NCBI GenBank assembly: GCA_020740775.1
Contig: JAHEWK010000012.1
Coordinates: 1,922,001 to 1,986,000 of the forward strand
DNA: 64,000 nt
Reading direction: 5' to 3'
Origin: Ilyonectria destructans
Taxonomy: Eukaryota; Ascomycota; Sordariomycetes; Hypocreales; Nectriaceae
Positions within the stretch are counted from its first letter, which is position 1. Each line of letters begins with the position of its first letter. Positions 1-10,392 of the stretch are shown one piece after another. Under the pieces are notes generated by a model, which searched no databases, was not told the DNA's origin, and saw nothing but the letters and a program-made list of their open reading frames with translations. Position numbers and translations under genes: made by a program.

Positions 1-2091
1 GACGAGAGTATTCAGATGTCGAGAGAAGCAATCCGCAGGGCGCCGGATGACCATCCGCTCCGGGGATCGTGGCTAGCGAACCTCGGTCATCAACTAGCCA
101 TGAAGTATCTTCGGACAAAGGACATGGCGCACCATGTTGAATCCATCCAAATGGCCAGGGATGCAGTTGAGGCTACGGCAGAGAAGCATCCCGATCGTGC
201 ATCAAGATTGATCAACCTAAGCCTCAAGCTCTCCGAACATTGGGAGGACGGCTCAATACCACTGCTTGATGAAGCCGTGAAGCTCGCTCGGGAAGCAGTC
301 GATGCATTTCCTCCATGGGACATCAACCGGATAGAAGCCGTTCGCTTTCTCGGGGATCATCTCATGAAAAGGGCGCTGAGGACGGGGAGCACAGCCGACG
401 GAAATGAAGCTATCCGCTGTTTCCAAGCCACGCTCCTCGCCGACGAAGCACCTATATCTTTGCGTATTGGAGCCGGCAAGACAATCATCACGCTTCTCGG
501 ATCGGTATCAAACCTGGAAGAGGCCTTCAAGGCCGCTCAACGCGTGGTGCCTCTCGTGCCCAAGTTGATGTCGCAGGCCCTCGAGAGCCACGACAAGCAA
601 TACGCGCTGAGCCACCTGGCTGGGCTAGCTTCCGAAGCAGCAGCAGCAGCGTTGCGGGCAGATAAAGGACCTCTCGTCGCACTGGGGTTCCTCGAAACGG
701 CCCGTGGCGTCATTGGAGCATCTCTGGAGATGATGCGGGCGAATCCGCGTGACTTTGTGATTGATAATGACATTCTGGTCGATGCGCTTGTTGATGGCCG
801 GGATAGGATGAACGAGCTCATCCATCGCAACACTCGCCCAATACAAGGCGAGAACCAAAATACGGCAATGCTCTCGCTTTCGGACCAGCGCTTTCAACGA
901 GCGAAGGAGCTAGAGGAGTTAATGGAGCAGATTGGATCGTGGTCCGGGAGTATTCCATCTGACGCCATTTCTAACTCAGACATGCTCGCTGCTGCCGCCT
1001 GCGGACCAGTCGTCATCCTCAATCTCAGTAATTTCTGCTGCGATGCTCTGCTTGTCGAGAGACATCAAGTGCGGGTTCTTCCCTTGCCTGGGGTGACGTG
1101 GTCGGATATTGAGGAGAAGACAAGGCATGGGAACTTGGGGCGTCCTGAGATACTTGAATGGCTATGGAACACCATTACCGGTCCAGTTCTGGACCTTCTT
1201 GGGTTTGTTGGCCCTCCGTCCGGGGATAAATGGCCTCACGTTTGGTGGATACCGACCGGTCTACTAACCCGATTTCCTCTTCACGCGTCTGGGCTTCACA
1301 GCAAACGTTCCCACGAAGCAGTCCTCGACAGAGTTATGTCCTCGTACAGTTCCTCTCTCAGGGCCATTATCCACGGTCGCCGCTATTCTCAGCAGCGTGA
1401 TAAACCACACAAAGCGCTGCTTGTTGCCCTAGAACAAACCCCAGGCCATGCACCACTGCCTTTTGCAGCGCGGGAGATTGCAGAGCTGGATAGTTTGTGC
1501 AGGGCAATGTTGCTCAACCCAGTTCAGCCGGGCCGGCGGAAAGAGCATATTAAGGATCACTTAGCAGACTGCACGATATTTCACTTCGCTGGTCATGGCT
1601 ACACGAACAGTAACGACCCGTTGCAAAGTTACCTGTGTCTGGAGGATTGGCGCGATGACCCGCTCAGGGTAGCTGACCTATTGGATATCAATCTTCGTGA
1701 GCGTTTACCATTTCTCGCCTATCTCTCAGCTTGTGGCACAGGCCGGATCCGAGACGAGAAATTCTTCGATGAGAACATCCACTTGATCAATGCGTGTCAG
1801 CTGGCTGGATTCCGGCACGTCATTGGAACCCTGTGGGAGGTTGACGACGAGATGTGCGTCGACATGGCGAAGATGACGTACCAGGGAATGAGAGATGGTG
1901 GTATGACGGATGAATCAGTGTGCCTGGGTCTTCATATTGCGGCGAGAAAACTCCGAGACAATTGGGTGGATGCGTTTAGAGAGTCGACGGATACTCGGTT
2001 GCCGAGAGATGCTATCTTGGTTGAGGAGGGGGGTGGGAAGGGAGATGGGGGACTGCTTGGTTGGGTTCCTTACGTTCATTTTGGAGTTTAA
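1..2091 (+). CDS. TPR-CHAT domain protein (caspase-like), 5' partial
   Basis: The frame is open from the window edge and the first Met is at base 16, so the true start probably lies upstream. Counting from that Met (691 residues), the N-terminal half has helical TPR-like repeats (the AVEAT..HPDRASRL.NLS type, about residues 15-260). The C-terminal 400 residues form a CHAT domain: PTGLLTRFPLHA, then HFAGHG with candidate catalytic His527, then LSACGTG with candidate Cys573, then GTLWEVDD, ending in WVPYVHFG. Both residues of the His/Cys dyad are present, so proteolytic activity is plausible. In fungi, CHAT-TPR proteins are multicopy and are linked by domain company to allorecognition and regulated cell death; the substrate is unknown. 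The exon ends at a TAA at 2089-2091 with no frame damage. A decayed copy of its tail lies just downstream. Confidence 0.9.
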   Translation, partial: DESIQMSREAIRRAPDDHPLRGSWLANLGHQLAMKYLRTKDMAHHVESIQMARDAVEATAEKHPDRASRLINLSLKLSEHWEDGSIPLLDEAVKLAREAVDAFPPWDINRIEAVRFLGDHLMKRALRTGSTADGNEAIRCFQATLLADEAPISLRIGAGKTIITLLGSVSNLEEAFKAAQRVVPLVPKLMSQALESHDKQYALSHLAGLASEAAAAALRADKGPLVALGFLETARGVIGASLEMMRANPRDFVIDNDILVDALVDGRDRMNELIHRNTRPIQGENQNTAMLSLSDQRFQRAKELEELMEQIGSWSGSIPSDAISNSDMLAAAACGPVVILNLSNFCCDALLVERHQVRVLPLPGVTWSDIEEKTRHGNLGRPEILEWLWNTITGPVLDLLGFVGPPSGDKWPHVWWIPTGLLTRFPLHASGLHSKRSHEAVLDRVMSSYSSSLRAIIHGRRYSQQRDKPHKALLVALEQTPGHAPLPFAAREIAELDSLCRAMLLNPVQPGRRKEHIKDHLADCTIFHFAGHGYTNSNDPLQSYLCLEDWRDDPLRVADLLDINLRERLPFLAYLSACGTGRIRDEKFFDENIHLINACQLAGFRHVIGTLWEVDDEMCVDMAKMTYQGMRDGGMTDESVCLGLHIAARKLRDNWVDAFRESTDTRLPRDAILVEEGGGKGDGGLLGWVPYVHFGV

Positions 2092-2329
2092 GTGTTGATG
2101 CTGGCAATGCATCATAGGTACTCATTCGTGCTAATCTAACTTCTGTCTGCTCCCTCAAGGTGAGCACGTTGCCGGCACAAGGTCAAAAAAACACAGTTTT
2201 ATCCACAATTCAAGCATTTCCTACCCAATGCTTCCACGATGACCAAATATCAAGCTTTTCAACTTGAAAAAGTTAAAACCTGTATGAATATATAAGTAGT
2301 TGGCTCAAGAAGCTGAGTCCTGACTCTTT

Positions 2330-2450
2330 CCCTCCGTACTCACTCGTGCTTTTCCCAAGGATGGTGTTTTAGTGGCGGGGGATAATGAGAAGGGGGATCA
2401 AAGACTGTGTAGTAGGATTCCCTATGTTCATTTAGACGTTCTTGGTCAAC
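2330..2450 (+). pseudogene. Decayed second copy of the CHAT gene 3' tail
   Basis: Bases about 2358-2445 align with the last 90 bases of the CHAT gene (about 2008-2091). Both read gatg..t.ttggt, a G-rich stretch, a gaaggg.gat block, then a segment encoding (W/I)P-Y-V-H. The copy reads IPYVHLDV where the intact gene ends WVPYVHFGV. It has no usable start and carries small gaps. It is best read as the remnant of a tandemly duplicated CHAT gene whose body was lost, although an old alternative terminal exon cannot be excluded. Confidence 0.55.
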
Positions 2451-2504
2451 ATGATTGTTACTTCATTTTAGGTATTCTTGTACTCGTCCTCACCCTTGGT
2501 AGCA

Positions 2505-2698
2505 CGTGCATGTGGTACGACTATCGGCCTGGTAGGCGCAGTCGTCATTCAACAGCCGGACGACTCAGGCATCTAGGCTCACTATTCTGGTTACTGTCTC
2601 TTATCCGCCTACACGGCCAACTTTCCCATGGTCCTTGTCATCAATGCTGCCAAAAGCCCAGGCAGCACGAACAAAAACGACGGTTAACGTTATGGTAA
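2505..2698 (+). pseudogene. MFS transporter fragment (allantoate permease/Dal5-like), broken
   Basis: The frame starting at base 2505 reads GTTIGLVGAVVIQQP, an in-frame TAG, then SGYCLLSAYTANFPMVLVIN and AAKSPGSTNKN before another stop. This resembles the transmembrane segment and loop of Dal5-family major facilitator permeases, where a G-Y-Y-L..AY...F....L...AN.AGHTKK motif is typical. Only about 60 residues remain and no flanking exons are visible. It is a relic, not a gene. The family call rests on motif memory. Confidence 0.5.
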
Positions 2699-3940
2699 TT
2701 AGACTCTTCTTCCTTAGCATCAACTAAAACAGAATGAAGCCAATGATAAACCCCTAGTTATTTATTTCTTACTGTGTTGCTAATTAAACCTCAATTTATT
2801 TTGGATTACATGACATACCACGGTCATCATCTCTAAGGCTTGTAAAACCAACCATATCATGTTCCCTATTGATAGTAAAAACCACCAGAGTATCAAGAGG
2901 TCAGGGTGCCCTAGTACACATATACCCAGAGAGGGGACTAGAAGCTCAACAGTAAAAAAAAGAAATACCAATAATAGTATCAACAATACAGACTATATAT
3001 CCAATTTATTTAAAGGTTAACAGTTTACTCAGACAGACTAGGGCTTCTAGTCCAACTGGTTACCTTTTGCAATACCTCAATGAGCTGCAGTAACAGCTGC
3101 ATCTTGAAAAAGCTAGATCTGCTGGAAAAGCTAGGTACTGGTATTAAAAGAGGCGTACGCTGACGTTCGATGTTGAAAATATGCAAACAGTCAAGATCCT
3201 TTCGATGACGCACAGTTGGAATCTTGGTAGAGAAGAGTGTAACTGGATGCCGGTCATCGGCAGCGACCGGAAAGCGATCATGTGGGAGGTAGCCGTCCAG
3301 CTCGTGCGAGCGGAGGCCGACCGTGATGAGGAATGAAGTAAGTCTTCGGGCCCAGACACTGGGCAAGTGCTGAGAAGGGCGCGAGCAAGTCAGTCCGGGC
3401 GTCAACTAGAAGGGGTTATTCGACCTGCCATGGGCACCGATCAATAGGATCGTACTATTGCACGCGAACAGGCCAGACTCGTAAGTGTCCTGAAGATGAG
3501 TTTAGTGTCTTTGGCGGTGAAATCTGCGCGTGTCATGTACTGCTCTACTTCATGCCTGGCCTCGATAATATTCAGGTCCATTAGTTCCTTAATAAATTGA
3601 TTATCTCAGAATTCCCTCCCTTAACAAGTCAACAATCTGAACATTTAACAAGGCCGGTCCCACAAGCCCATGGTCTCTAGGAGGGTTTACTCCTAATTAC
3701 TCAGCATTTGCAGCAGAGACAGCTGCACTAAACGTCCAAGTGATGTCCTACTCCGACCGCACGTGGTTACTTGCATAGGGTTGACGCGATTTCTATCTAC
3801 AGCCTGCTCGTCTACCCCGCGGCTGAGTATTCTGTGCTATCAATCTCCATATCCCCCAGTTCAATAGCCATGCAGATTAACGTAGAGTACGTTATTGCAT
3901 CATGCTACCATACCTAAGCAAACAGCTATAACTGCACCTC
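2699..3940. other. Gene-free interval, AT-rich then mixed
   Basis: Bases 2700-3010 are AT-rich and low in complexity. Bases 3010-3940 have ordinary composition with only short frames and no recognisable domain. A stretch near 3040-3340 reads like a remnant coding segment in the plus direction, but I cannot assign it. Confidence 0.5.
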
Positions 3941-6303
3941 TTAAATCAACTTTAGGAATCGCTTCTCCCACCCCTTCCAACTCCAGATCTCGCCAGACTC
4001 TGTCTCAATCATCCACAACCCAACCCTCTGAAATGCGTCCCCGGACTTGCGCAAAACCAATCCCCAAACAATTTCAGGATCTGCGCCTACGGCAAGAGCC
4101 AAATATTCGTCCGATGATTCCGAGGGTGAATCTGGTACATCCTCGTCCTCCTCTAGCCAATCTTGACGGTAAATATAGGATTCAATCTTGGCGTCATCAA
4201 CAATAGAGAGACAGATCTGTCGGTGATTAGAATCGGTCCTATGGGCCACCATCTGTTCTGGTCCCTCAAGCACGTCAAATTCGACTGTCCCGCAATATGG
4301 CCTGTCACCGTTATCATCAATATCTTTCCTTCTGACGAAAAGCATTGTTTGGCCGCTGACGATAACGGAAGGCCTGGCTGACTCGCCCCCTGGGTCTATT
4401 TCTCCATAGGGATTGTGGCGGCTTCGGGGCTGGATATCCCAGCCGTTAAGGTCAAGGAAGGTCTGAGATGGTTTGACAAAATCCGTGATCCATCCGTCAT
4501 CCGATGCCCATGACCATGATGGCGCACGATAAGGCTCCACGGCCGTATAGGACGACGGAAGGGCGCTGAAAGCACGGAACCAAAGGAGCCCAGTGGAAAA
4601 GTCTTTGCTCCAAAGGCCGGCAAGATATTCGCCACCAAATAGATGATGGAATCTCTTCGCCAGGCCTGAAAACGCGGGCAACTTGTCTTCACTGCGGGTT
4701 AGGGCTTTATCATTGGTATGGCCGGTGACCACCTTGTAAAACTGACTTCGTGCGGCCTTTGCATCACCCTTCTCGAGTTTTCCGGAGGCATCGGGCAGGA
4801 TCATCTTGCTTTCGTAACTTATCAAGGCGGGCAAAAGTTCCTCGAGGTTATCGACTGCCTCAAAACACTCCCAGTAGAGCTGGCGAGCCCCGAAGTAGAG
4901 AGATCGGCGGGATAAACAAGATTCCTGGTAGGCCCAGCCACGATAGGCTAACTCCGAACGGGATTCCATGTCATAGAAGCTCTCTTCTTTAACCTCCCTC
5001 CCTGTTACTAATACTGAAGTTTGAATGTCGGGGTTCATGAATACCCTGAGCGTCGTGGGAGTTGGTTGCGGCTGGATCGCCGTTTTGAGAAAACCTTGTC
5101 TACTTCCTTTAGATGCTGCGGCAAATATGGTCAATGCTGCGTCTTGATAAATCGAGTCCATCTTTGCAGACTCGGCTGCCCACTAAGGTCTTAAGTTAGC
5201 TGCCTAGTAAAACACTTGAACCCAGACAGATGAAACCAAGCGATTAGAACTCACATCTTCCTTGCTGTCTTGCACTATACACAAGGCATCAATCCAGAGA
5301 TATTGCATATTAAGCTGCCGAGTGACGTGAATGGCATCTCGGAAGTTGGCAGGTAAGTCGGCGATTTAGATTAAGGAAAGAAAGGCGGGCCGAGTTTCTT
5401 TGGTGAGCCGTTCTGGTATTTCGCCTCCCCAGCAGTGGCTGAGAGCCACATAGCAACCTTCTTTGCTGTCCGTTTCGATAAGTCGGCAATGAGACAAGCC
5501 CTCTGATGTCCCGATATCCAGGACTCGCGTCGGAAGCCTCGAACCCCCGACCGGGCAACATATCGTGTGGTTGTCTCTACAATCATCCAGCCAACCTTTA
5601 GCGATGCCGAGGTTGACTGGAGACCCCAGATCACGGATCAAGGAGTGCCGACCGATCTGAACTCCATCAAAATAGATTCTTTTACCTGAAGAGCCATCAG
5701 TTGTTGTGAGATTCTACGGCGGGTTCTGTCTCTCCTACCTCGAGAAACTGTTATGTTAAGATTTATTGAAGGCAGCTCACCAACCTTGACCCAAAGGGTC
5801 TCATAGACCCTAGGTTTGTTCATGCCGCTGCTGGAACTAGGGCTCATTCCGTTAAATATGGCCAGCATTATAGGCGAGGGCTTGTTCATTTCCTTCGCAG
5901 TCGCATAGAGCGACTTGCCCATAAATTCCCAATACTCTTCGACCACCAGATGATCATCGATGGAAACTCCTCCTTCTCGAAACTCAGTCTCATGAAACCG
6001 AGCCTTCTTTGTACATTCAATCATGAAGTGACAGAAGTCACAACCAAGTTCGGCAGATTGTTCAAGGTCTTCCAACGAAGCGTGATGCTCATAGGGCTTG
6101 TTTCCCCAAGGTGAAAATACGCTCGTCTTGGAATATTCTTGTGCCAGCTGGAAAAGGCCACTGATCGTGAGACCGACGCAGAACCTGCACCTTCTGCTGT
6201 TGTCCGGGGCTGGTGGCCATGTGGACGGTTTCTGTCCCGCAGACAGCTCACCGTCTGATTCGAAGTCTGAATCGGAAGCAACGCAAGTCGGTTCTTGATC
6301 CAT
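3941..6303 (-). pseudogene. HET-domain (heterokaryon incompatibility) protein, interrupted by one nonsense codon
   Basis: Three exons: 6303-5781, 5685-5255 and 5182-3941, with GT-AG introns of 95 and 72 nt; the second has a CTAAC branch site. They sum to 732 codons including the terminal stop. The protein has an acidic N-terminus, a Cys-rich segment (CRFCVGL.., CDFCHF), then the HET signature: VALSHCWGG (about residues 254-262), DLPANFRDAI, YLWIDALCIVQDS, then DSIYQDAALTIFAA, RGWAYQE and YRAPSWSWAS. HET proteins trigger incompatibility-type cell death on non-self fusion. Codon 281 (5368-5366) is TAA, between AFLSLI and IADLPANF, and no splice sites could remove it. Everything else is intact, so inactivation looks recent. 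A CAA to TAA change would be a RIP-type CpA mutation. The start is the Met of MDQEPT; upstream reading has no ATG. Confidence 0.85.
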
Positions 6304-7366
6304 TGTGATTCTTGAGCTTGTGCCGGATTCGCGAGGGGAAAAAAGGCTCGAGGCGCCGTGGCCCAGGTGTGCGTGTGAAAGGGGAGACACAAGTTGTTTA
6401 TCAGGTGCGGGGTTTTTCTTGCCTTTAAACCTGGAAAAGCGTCCCTTCGTCTGACACGTCGCCAAAGTTGGTGTGCCTTGTCAATTGGTGGCGGTGGCTG
6501 TGAAGCTGCTCTTCGGTGGCCGGCCTACGAATCGGGGACCAGAAGGCGGGTCACTTGGGGGCCTCAAAACCGGCCAATGGCAATGTTGAGGCGCTGGTAA
6601 CGCACCATGTTGCTCAAGATATCAATCATATCTGTGCAGGGATAGAGGGCGAATATGTGCTGGTAACTGCGAAGTCTCTGACCAAACACGTCTTCTCATG
6701 CGCCGCCTTCCTCATGACATTTCATAACAAAACCCCCCTTGCCGGAAGAGACATCAAGGAAGGAATGACAACAGTCGACCGCAGGTTGAAAGAAGACAAA
6801 GAAAAAAAATCCATTACAAATTCTTAGAGAAGCGATACCGGAGAGACTCACAGAATGAATGACTCTTTGGCTGCCGGCTCGATACATTTTGCAAACCACA
6901 AACCGGCGGCTCTAGCGGACTTTGCGGTGCTTGGCAGACAAGAGACCCGTGTGGTGTTGCTGAACAATATTCCAGCTGTCCACGGGTTTAGGGATACTTC
7001 GAATTACCTCCGATCCCCATTGTCTGTTCCCCGAATGGTGGCGGGGCTACTCTGATGGTATCAAGGAAAGTTTGTCCAGATATGCTCCGTGATGAGCTGG
7101 ATAGTAACATAAGCTGGGGGGATGATGAAGCGATTTGGCGGCGGCGTTGCCCATGGGGGTTGCGCATGCAACGATTATGACAGATAGTATACACGCTCTA
7201 ACACCGTTCAATAGTCAACTACAATGGCTTAATCGCTGCTAGAACAAATAATTTTCGTTATCCACTGATATGTCCGAAACTAAGTGGCTGCCCAGTCTAA
7301 GATCGGCGTATGATTGGCATTTCCCAACTTCAGGACCGAGGGCGGATTCTTCGTGGCTCATGGTAG

Positions 7367-7699
7367 ACGCGTCAGATATATAATGCTTGCGAGCCTCTCT
7401 ATCAAAGCTTTGAGAGAAGGCGAGTCCGCGGGTGCGTACTTACTATTACCGTTGCCCTGAGTACTAGACTGGCCGAGAACCTGGGCAGACGAGCAGCCTC
7501 GGCACTGACATACATCTTACCTCCGCATAAATCCGCTACTATACCTTCTCATCATCCCCTTCGGCCCATCGGCTCCGAGCTCAGTCGCATCTGTACTCAA
7601 CTGTCCGAGGAAATAGAATCGGCCGTCAAAATTAATCGTCCGATTGACAGTACTCGGATTGTGGCACAACTTAGACGTTCTCTTGGAGTAGTCTAATAT
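7367..7699 (+). other. Start-less open frame of unknown nature
   Basis: About 110 codons without a stop, ending TAA near 7697-7699. It reads ALSTRLAENLGRRAASA, then RPIGSELSRICTQLSEEIES, then IVAQLRRSLGVV. It has no ATG at its head, no matching family that I recognise, and no obvious splice partner. It may be a relict exon or chance. Confidence 0.2.
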
Positions 7700-7711
7700 T
7701 AGAGGTGAATG

Positions 7712-7940
7712 GGATCGTCAGATTGTCGAGTGGCTCAGTAGGGTGGATCTGGATGGGATCGGATTGTGAGGTCAAGTTGTAGAATATTTGGGGGGATCAA
7801 AGTATAGTATCAGATTGTGGGGTCAAATTATGAGATCAAATTGTGCGTTGTGAGATTAAATTGTAAGATCAAATTGCAAGGTTAACTTGTGCGATCAAAT
7901 TGTGCGATCAGATTGTGAGAGCATATTGTACAATATTTGG
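7712..7940. repeat. Degenerate minisatellite, about 13-14-nt unit
   Basis: Roughly a dozen imperfect copies of a unit like GATCAAATTGTGC or GATCAGATTGTGA follow each other, with spacing slips. The best-kept run is 7833-7920. It lies in a gene-free stretch about 270 bases beyond the 3' end of the carboxylesterase gene (8211). Confidence 0.75.
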
Positions 7941-8210
7941 GGAACCTGCACACCTAAAAGTGCAACCTTGCACTGAGTTACTGTCTCATTCTGTGCCGCT
8001 TAGACTTGAAAAGTCATCAGCAGAATTGGCAGTGTGGAAATGGCTTCGAACTCAGGAGAGGCATCTTTACAGGTCAGATAATCTTTCTTACAAGTTGTAC
8101 AGAATGGTCCTTGATAAACTAAGTTCTTGGATTCTGGCAAATATGTATTCGATTCGATCACATCAATCCATAAGCCTCGGTCTGTAGAGTTCCTGTATCT
8201 AAAATATTAT

Positions 8211-10188
8211 TCAGGAAGCCACAAACGCAGCCAGTGCTAACCCAAGCTCATCAAGTCCAATAAGTGACCCTATATCAATCATTTCACGTCTTCGACCCGT
8301 GTTATCCGATACCACGTCATCAACTATCATGGACGACGGCTGTGTTATATGAGTGTCCCACGATGATGGGCCATATACCTTGGCGCACTGTGTATCATTG
8401 TTGCAACTCGGCCAGGGAGGGCGTCCGCCGATGAAGGTGAAGACATCCACGGCCAACTGTATTGCTGCCTCCTTCATCGCGGGAGGCAAATCATCGTTGA
8501 AGTTCTGGAACAAGAGAATTGCGTCCACAATGTGGGTGGCCTCGCCTTGAAACATTCCCTTCCACGGATTTCGCTCGTTGATGAAGAAAGCATGGCACTC
8601 CGGACTCCAACCTCTTGCGAATGAAACAGTGGCAGCATAGTAGCCGAGGTCGTTGAAAAAATCTAGAAACTTCCTAAATCCCAAGTCGTCGTCAATAGCG
8701 CTCGACCGAAAGCCATACATTTCCAGAAGCTCTTCAACGGCGGCGTTGCTTGGAAAAGCCGTCCGGAGGTGGTCTGGAAACGTTTTCGAGATTCCAGCCT
8801 TGACGTGTGCCATAAAGATGGCTAAGCTTGAGGCCTAGGACAACAAGATTAGTCAAATAACAAAAAGGAAGTAAATGGACCTTATCAGTCGAGTATTCAG
8901 GTCGACATGTTTCAAGATATGGGAAGGACCAGACTTACATCAAACTGGCAGTCTCCCACCATCAACCCTTTTAGCCAGTGTTTGCCACTGATTTTGTTCG
9001 ACTTCCTATCGGCCACCATAGCATAAGTCATCGGGAACGGAATCAGCTCGCCGTCGACCATCGGCTTGTAGGGCAGAGGTTTCGTGAGCTTCGTAGCGAG
9101 CTCGGCCATTGGAAGTGTAAGCAGAGCCTGAATTTGCTCAGATGAAGGAGCAGACTGAAGGCTCAATGCTTCCACCACCTGTTCGTACACCCACTCCTGA
9201 TGTTCCGCATTGGAAGGTGGGATCAGCAAGGGCGATCCGCCAGTCATGATAGCCCGCGCGAATAGAGGCTGTTGAGATTGGAGATGCAAGCCCGTAGCCA
9301 CTACATGGATATTAGCTGTCAGGTTGCGCAATAGGGCCTTGGGATTTGGGCTCCAAACCTGCACCAGTGCTTTCGCCCGTCACTGTGATTTCACTTGGGA
9401 CCCCACCAAATCCCGCAATGTACTTATGTAGCCAAGCAAAGGCTACTCGTTGATCCCTCAGTTGATTGTTGGGCTTGTATCCAGCAGATCGCAGCGCAGC
9501 AGATGTCAAATTCCCCAGAAACCCTAGTCGAAAACTGTTCAAGAAGTCAGACGAGAATAAAAAGTACGTTCCCTGCAGATGGGGATGTTGGACGTGGTTT
9601 GCACATATGCATTGAAAACGAGGAGTCCGCGACTTTTCTTAGTGTTGGGCCGGATTGCCTGGCTTACTTGATGCTTACGCCTATAATGGGCATTTTCTTC
9701 TCGACTGACAACTTGACGAGGCGCGTCATGTCGTACTGAGGCCAGGAATTAGCTCCGCTAACGAAGCCGCCTCCGTGAACCCAGACAACGATGGGTAAAG
9801 TATTCTCTGCAGGAAGCTGCCCATCAATCTTTGGGACCCAAATATTGAGGTTCAAAGCGAACAAATCTGAAGAGGTGGTCTCTGGTTCTGGACAGGACTG
9901 TTGCATCAACACCATCTCAAGCTGAAAAGCGCCCGGAGGCGACGGAGACACCGGACTGTAATTTTGCTCTTATTTCAGCCTCTGTTGTGTCAAGAACAGC
10001 AAACCTTACGGAAGATCTTACCCAAAGCGTGTTGCATCCACTGGGCCGGAATATTGTTCGATCAATTGGGCTTCTGACAGTCTGTCCTTCAATGTGGCGT
10101 ACGGAATGCCTCGGAAACAAACCACATCGCCATCACGGCCGAGTATATTGCCGAGCGGGTGCTTGAGGTTGTATGTGTCCGCCGTCAT
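8211..10188 (-). CDS. Type-B carboxylesterase/lipase (alpha/beta hydrolase)
   Basis: Five exons: 10188-10022, 9955-9668, 9534-9359, 9300-8939 and 8834-8211, with GT-AG introns of 66, 133, 58 and 104 nt, giving 538 codons. The family layout is complete: N-terminal PLGNILGRDGDVVCFRGIPY, oxyanion-hole HGGG (116-119), VSINFRLGFLG, and the nucleophile elbow GESTGA with Ser207. A late GEATHIVDAILLFQNFN block probably supplies the catalytic His. GDCQFD, in the position of the acid-bearing loop, spans an exon junction. There is no signal peptide, so it is probably cytosolic. It should hydrolyse a carboxylic ester; the substrate is unknown. It begins the oxidative gene run, and its promoter (10189-10392) carries two copies of the shared ATGTGG motif, which suggests co-regulation. 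Confidence 0.9.
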
Positions 10189-10324
10189 TTTAAGATTGAA
10201 ATCAAGAAATAGGATTGGTGTGTGAAGCTGCTCCTAAGCAAGAGTAATTGTGCGCAATATATATTACTTCAAGCAAAGACCTAGCAATCCACAATAAATT
10301 CAGGTCAGACTAAAATAATAATGT

Positions 10325-10358
10325 ACGCATGTGGGGTAGCCATTCCCTCCACATTCTT
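10325..10358. promoter_or_regulatory. Two ATGTGGRR motif copies, esterase promoter
   Basis: CATGTGGGG at 10328-10336 (plus) and CCCTCCACAT at 10345-10354 (the same motif on minus), 140-166 bases upstream of the esterase ATG. See the finding on the candidate C2H2 regulon. Confidence 0.45.
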
Positions 10359-10392
10359 CACAAAGCCCCCATATAGAAGGTACTCGCGCATA

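Larger units (their letters stand above)
6304..8210. other. Gene-poor interval between HET gene and esterase
   Basis: No recognisable complete gene. It holds the HET promoter side (6304-6600), short frames of no clear coding character, one start-less open stretch (7367-7697, listed separately) and a degenerate minisatellite (7712-7940). The short frame beginning inside the minisatellite at 7900 has no support. Confidence 0.5.

Noticed and set aside
2780..2986. Hydrophobic minus-strand frame resembling a membrane protein
   Set aside because: Low-complexity AT-rich DNA gives Leu/Ile/Phe-rich translations by chance; no start context or homologue is evident.
5657..5685. A 29-base GTAAAAG...CAG intron in the HET gene
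   Set aside because: Too short for splicing. The 95-base intron 5780-5686 restores the frame with a standard GTGAGC donor.
7900..8187. 95-codon plus-strand frame
   Set aside because: It begins inside the minisatellite, has no recognisable domain and no coding support.
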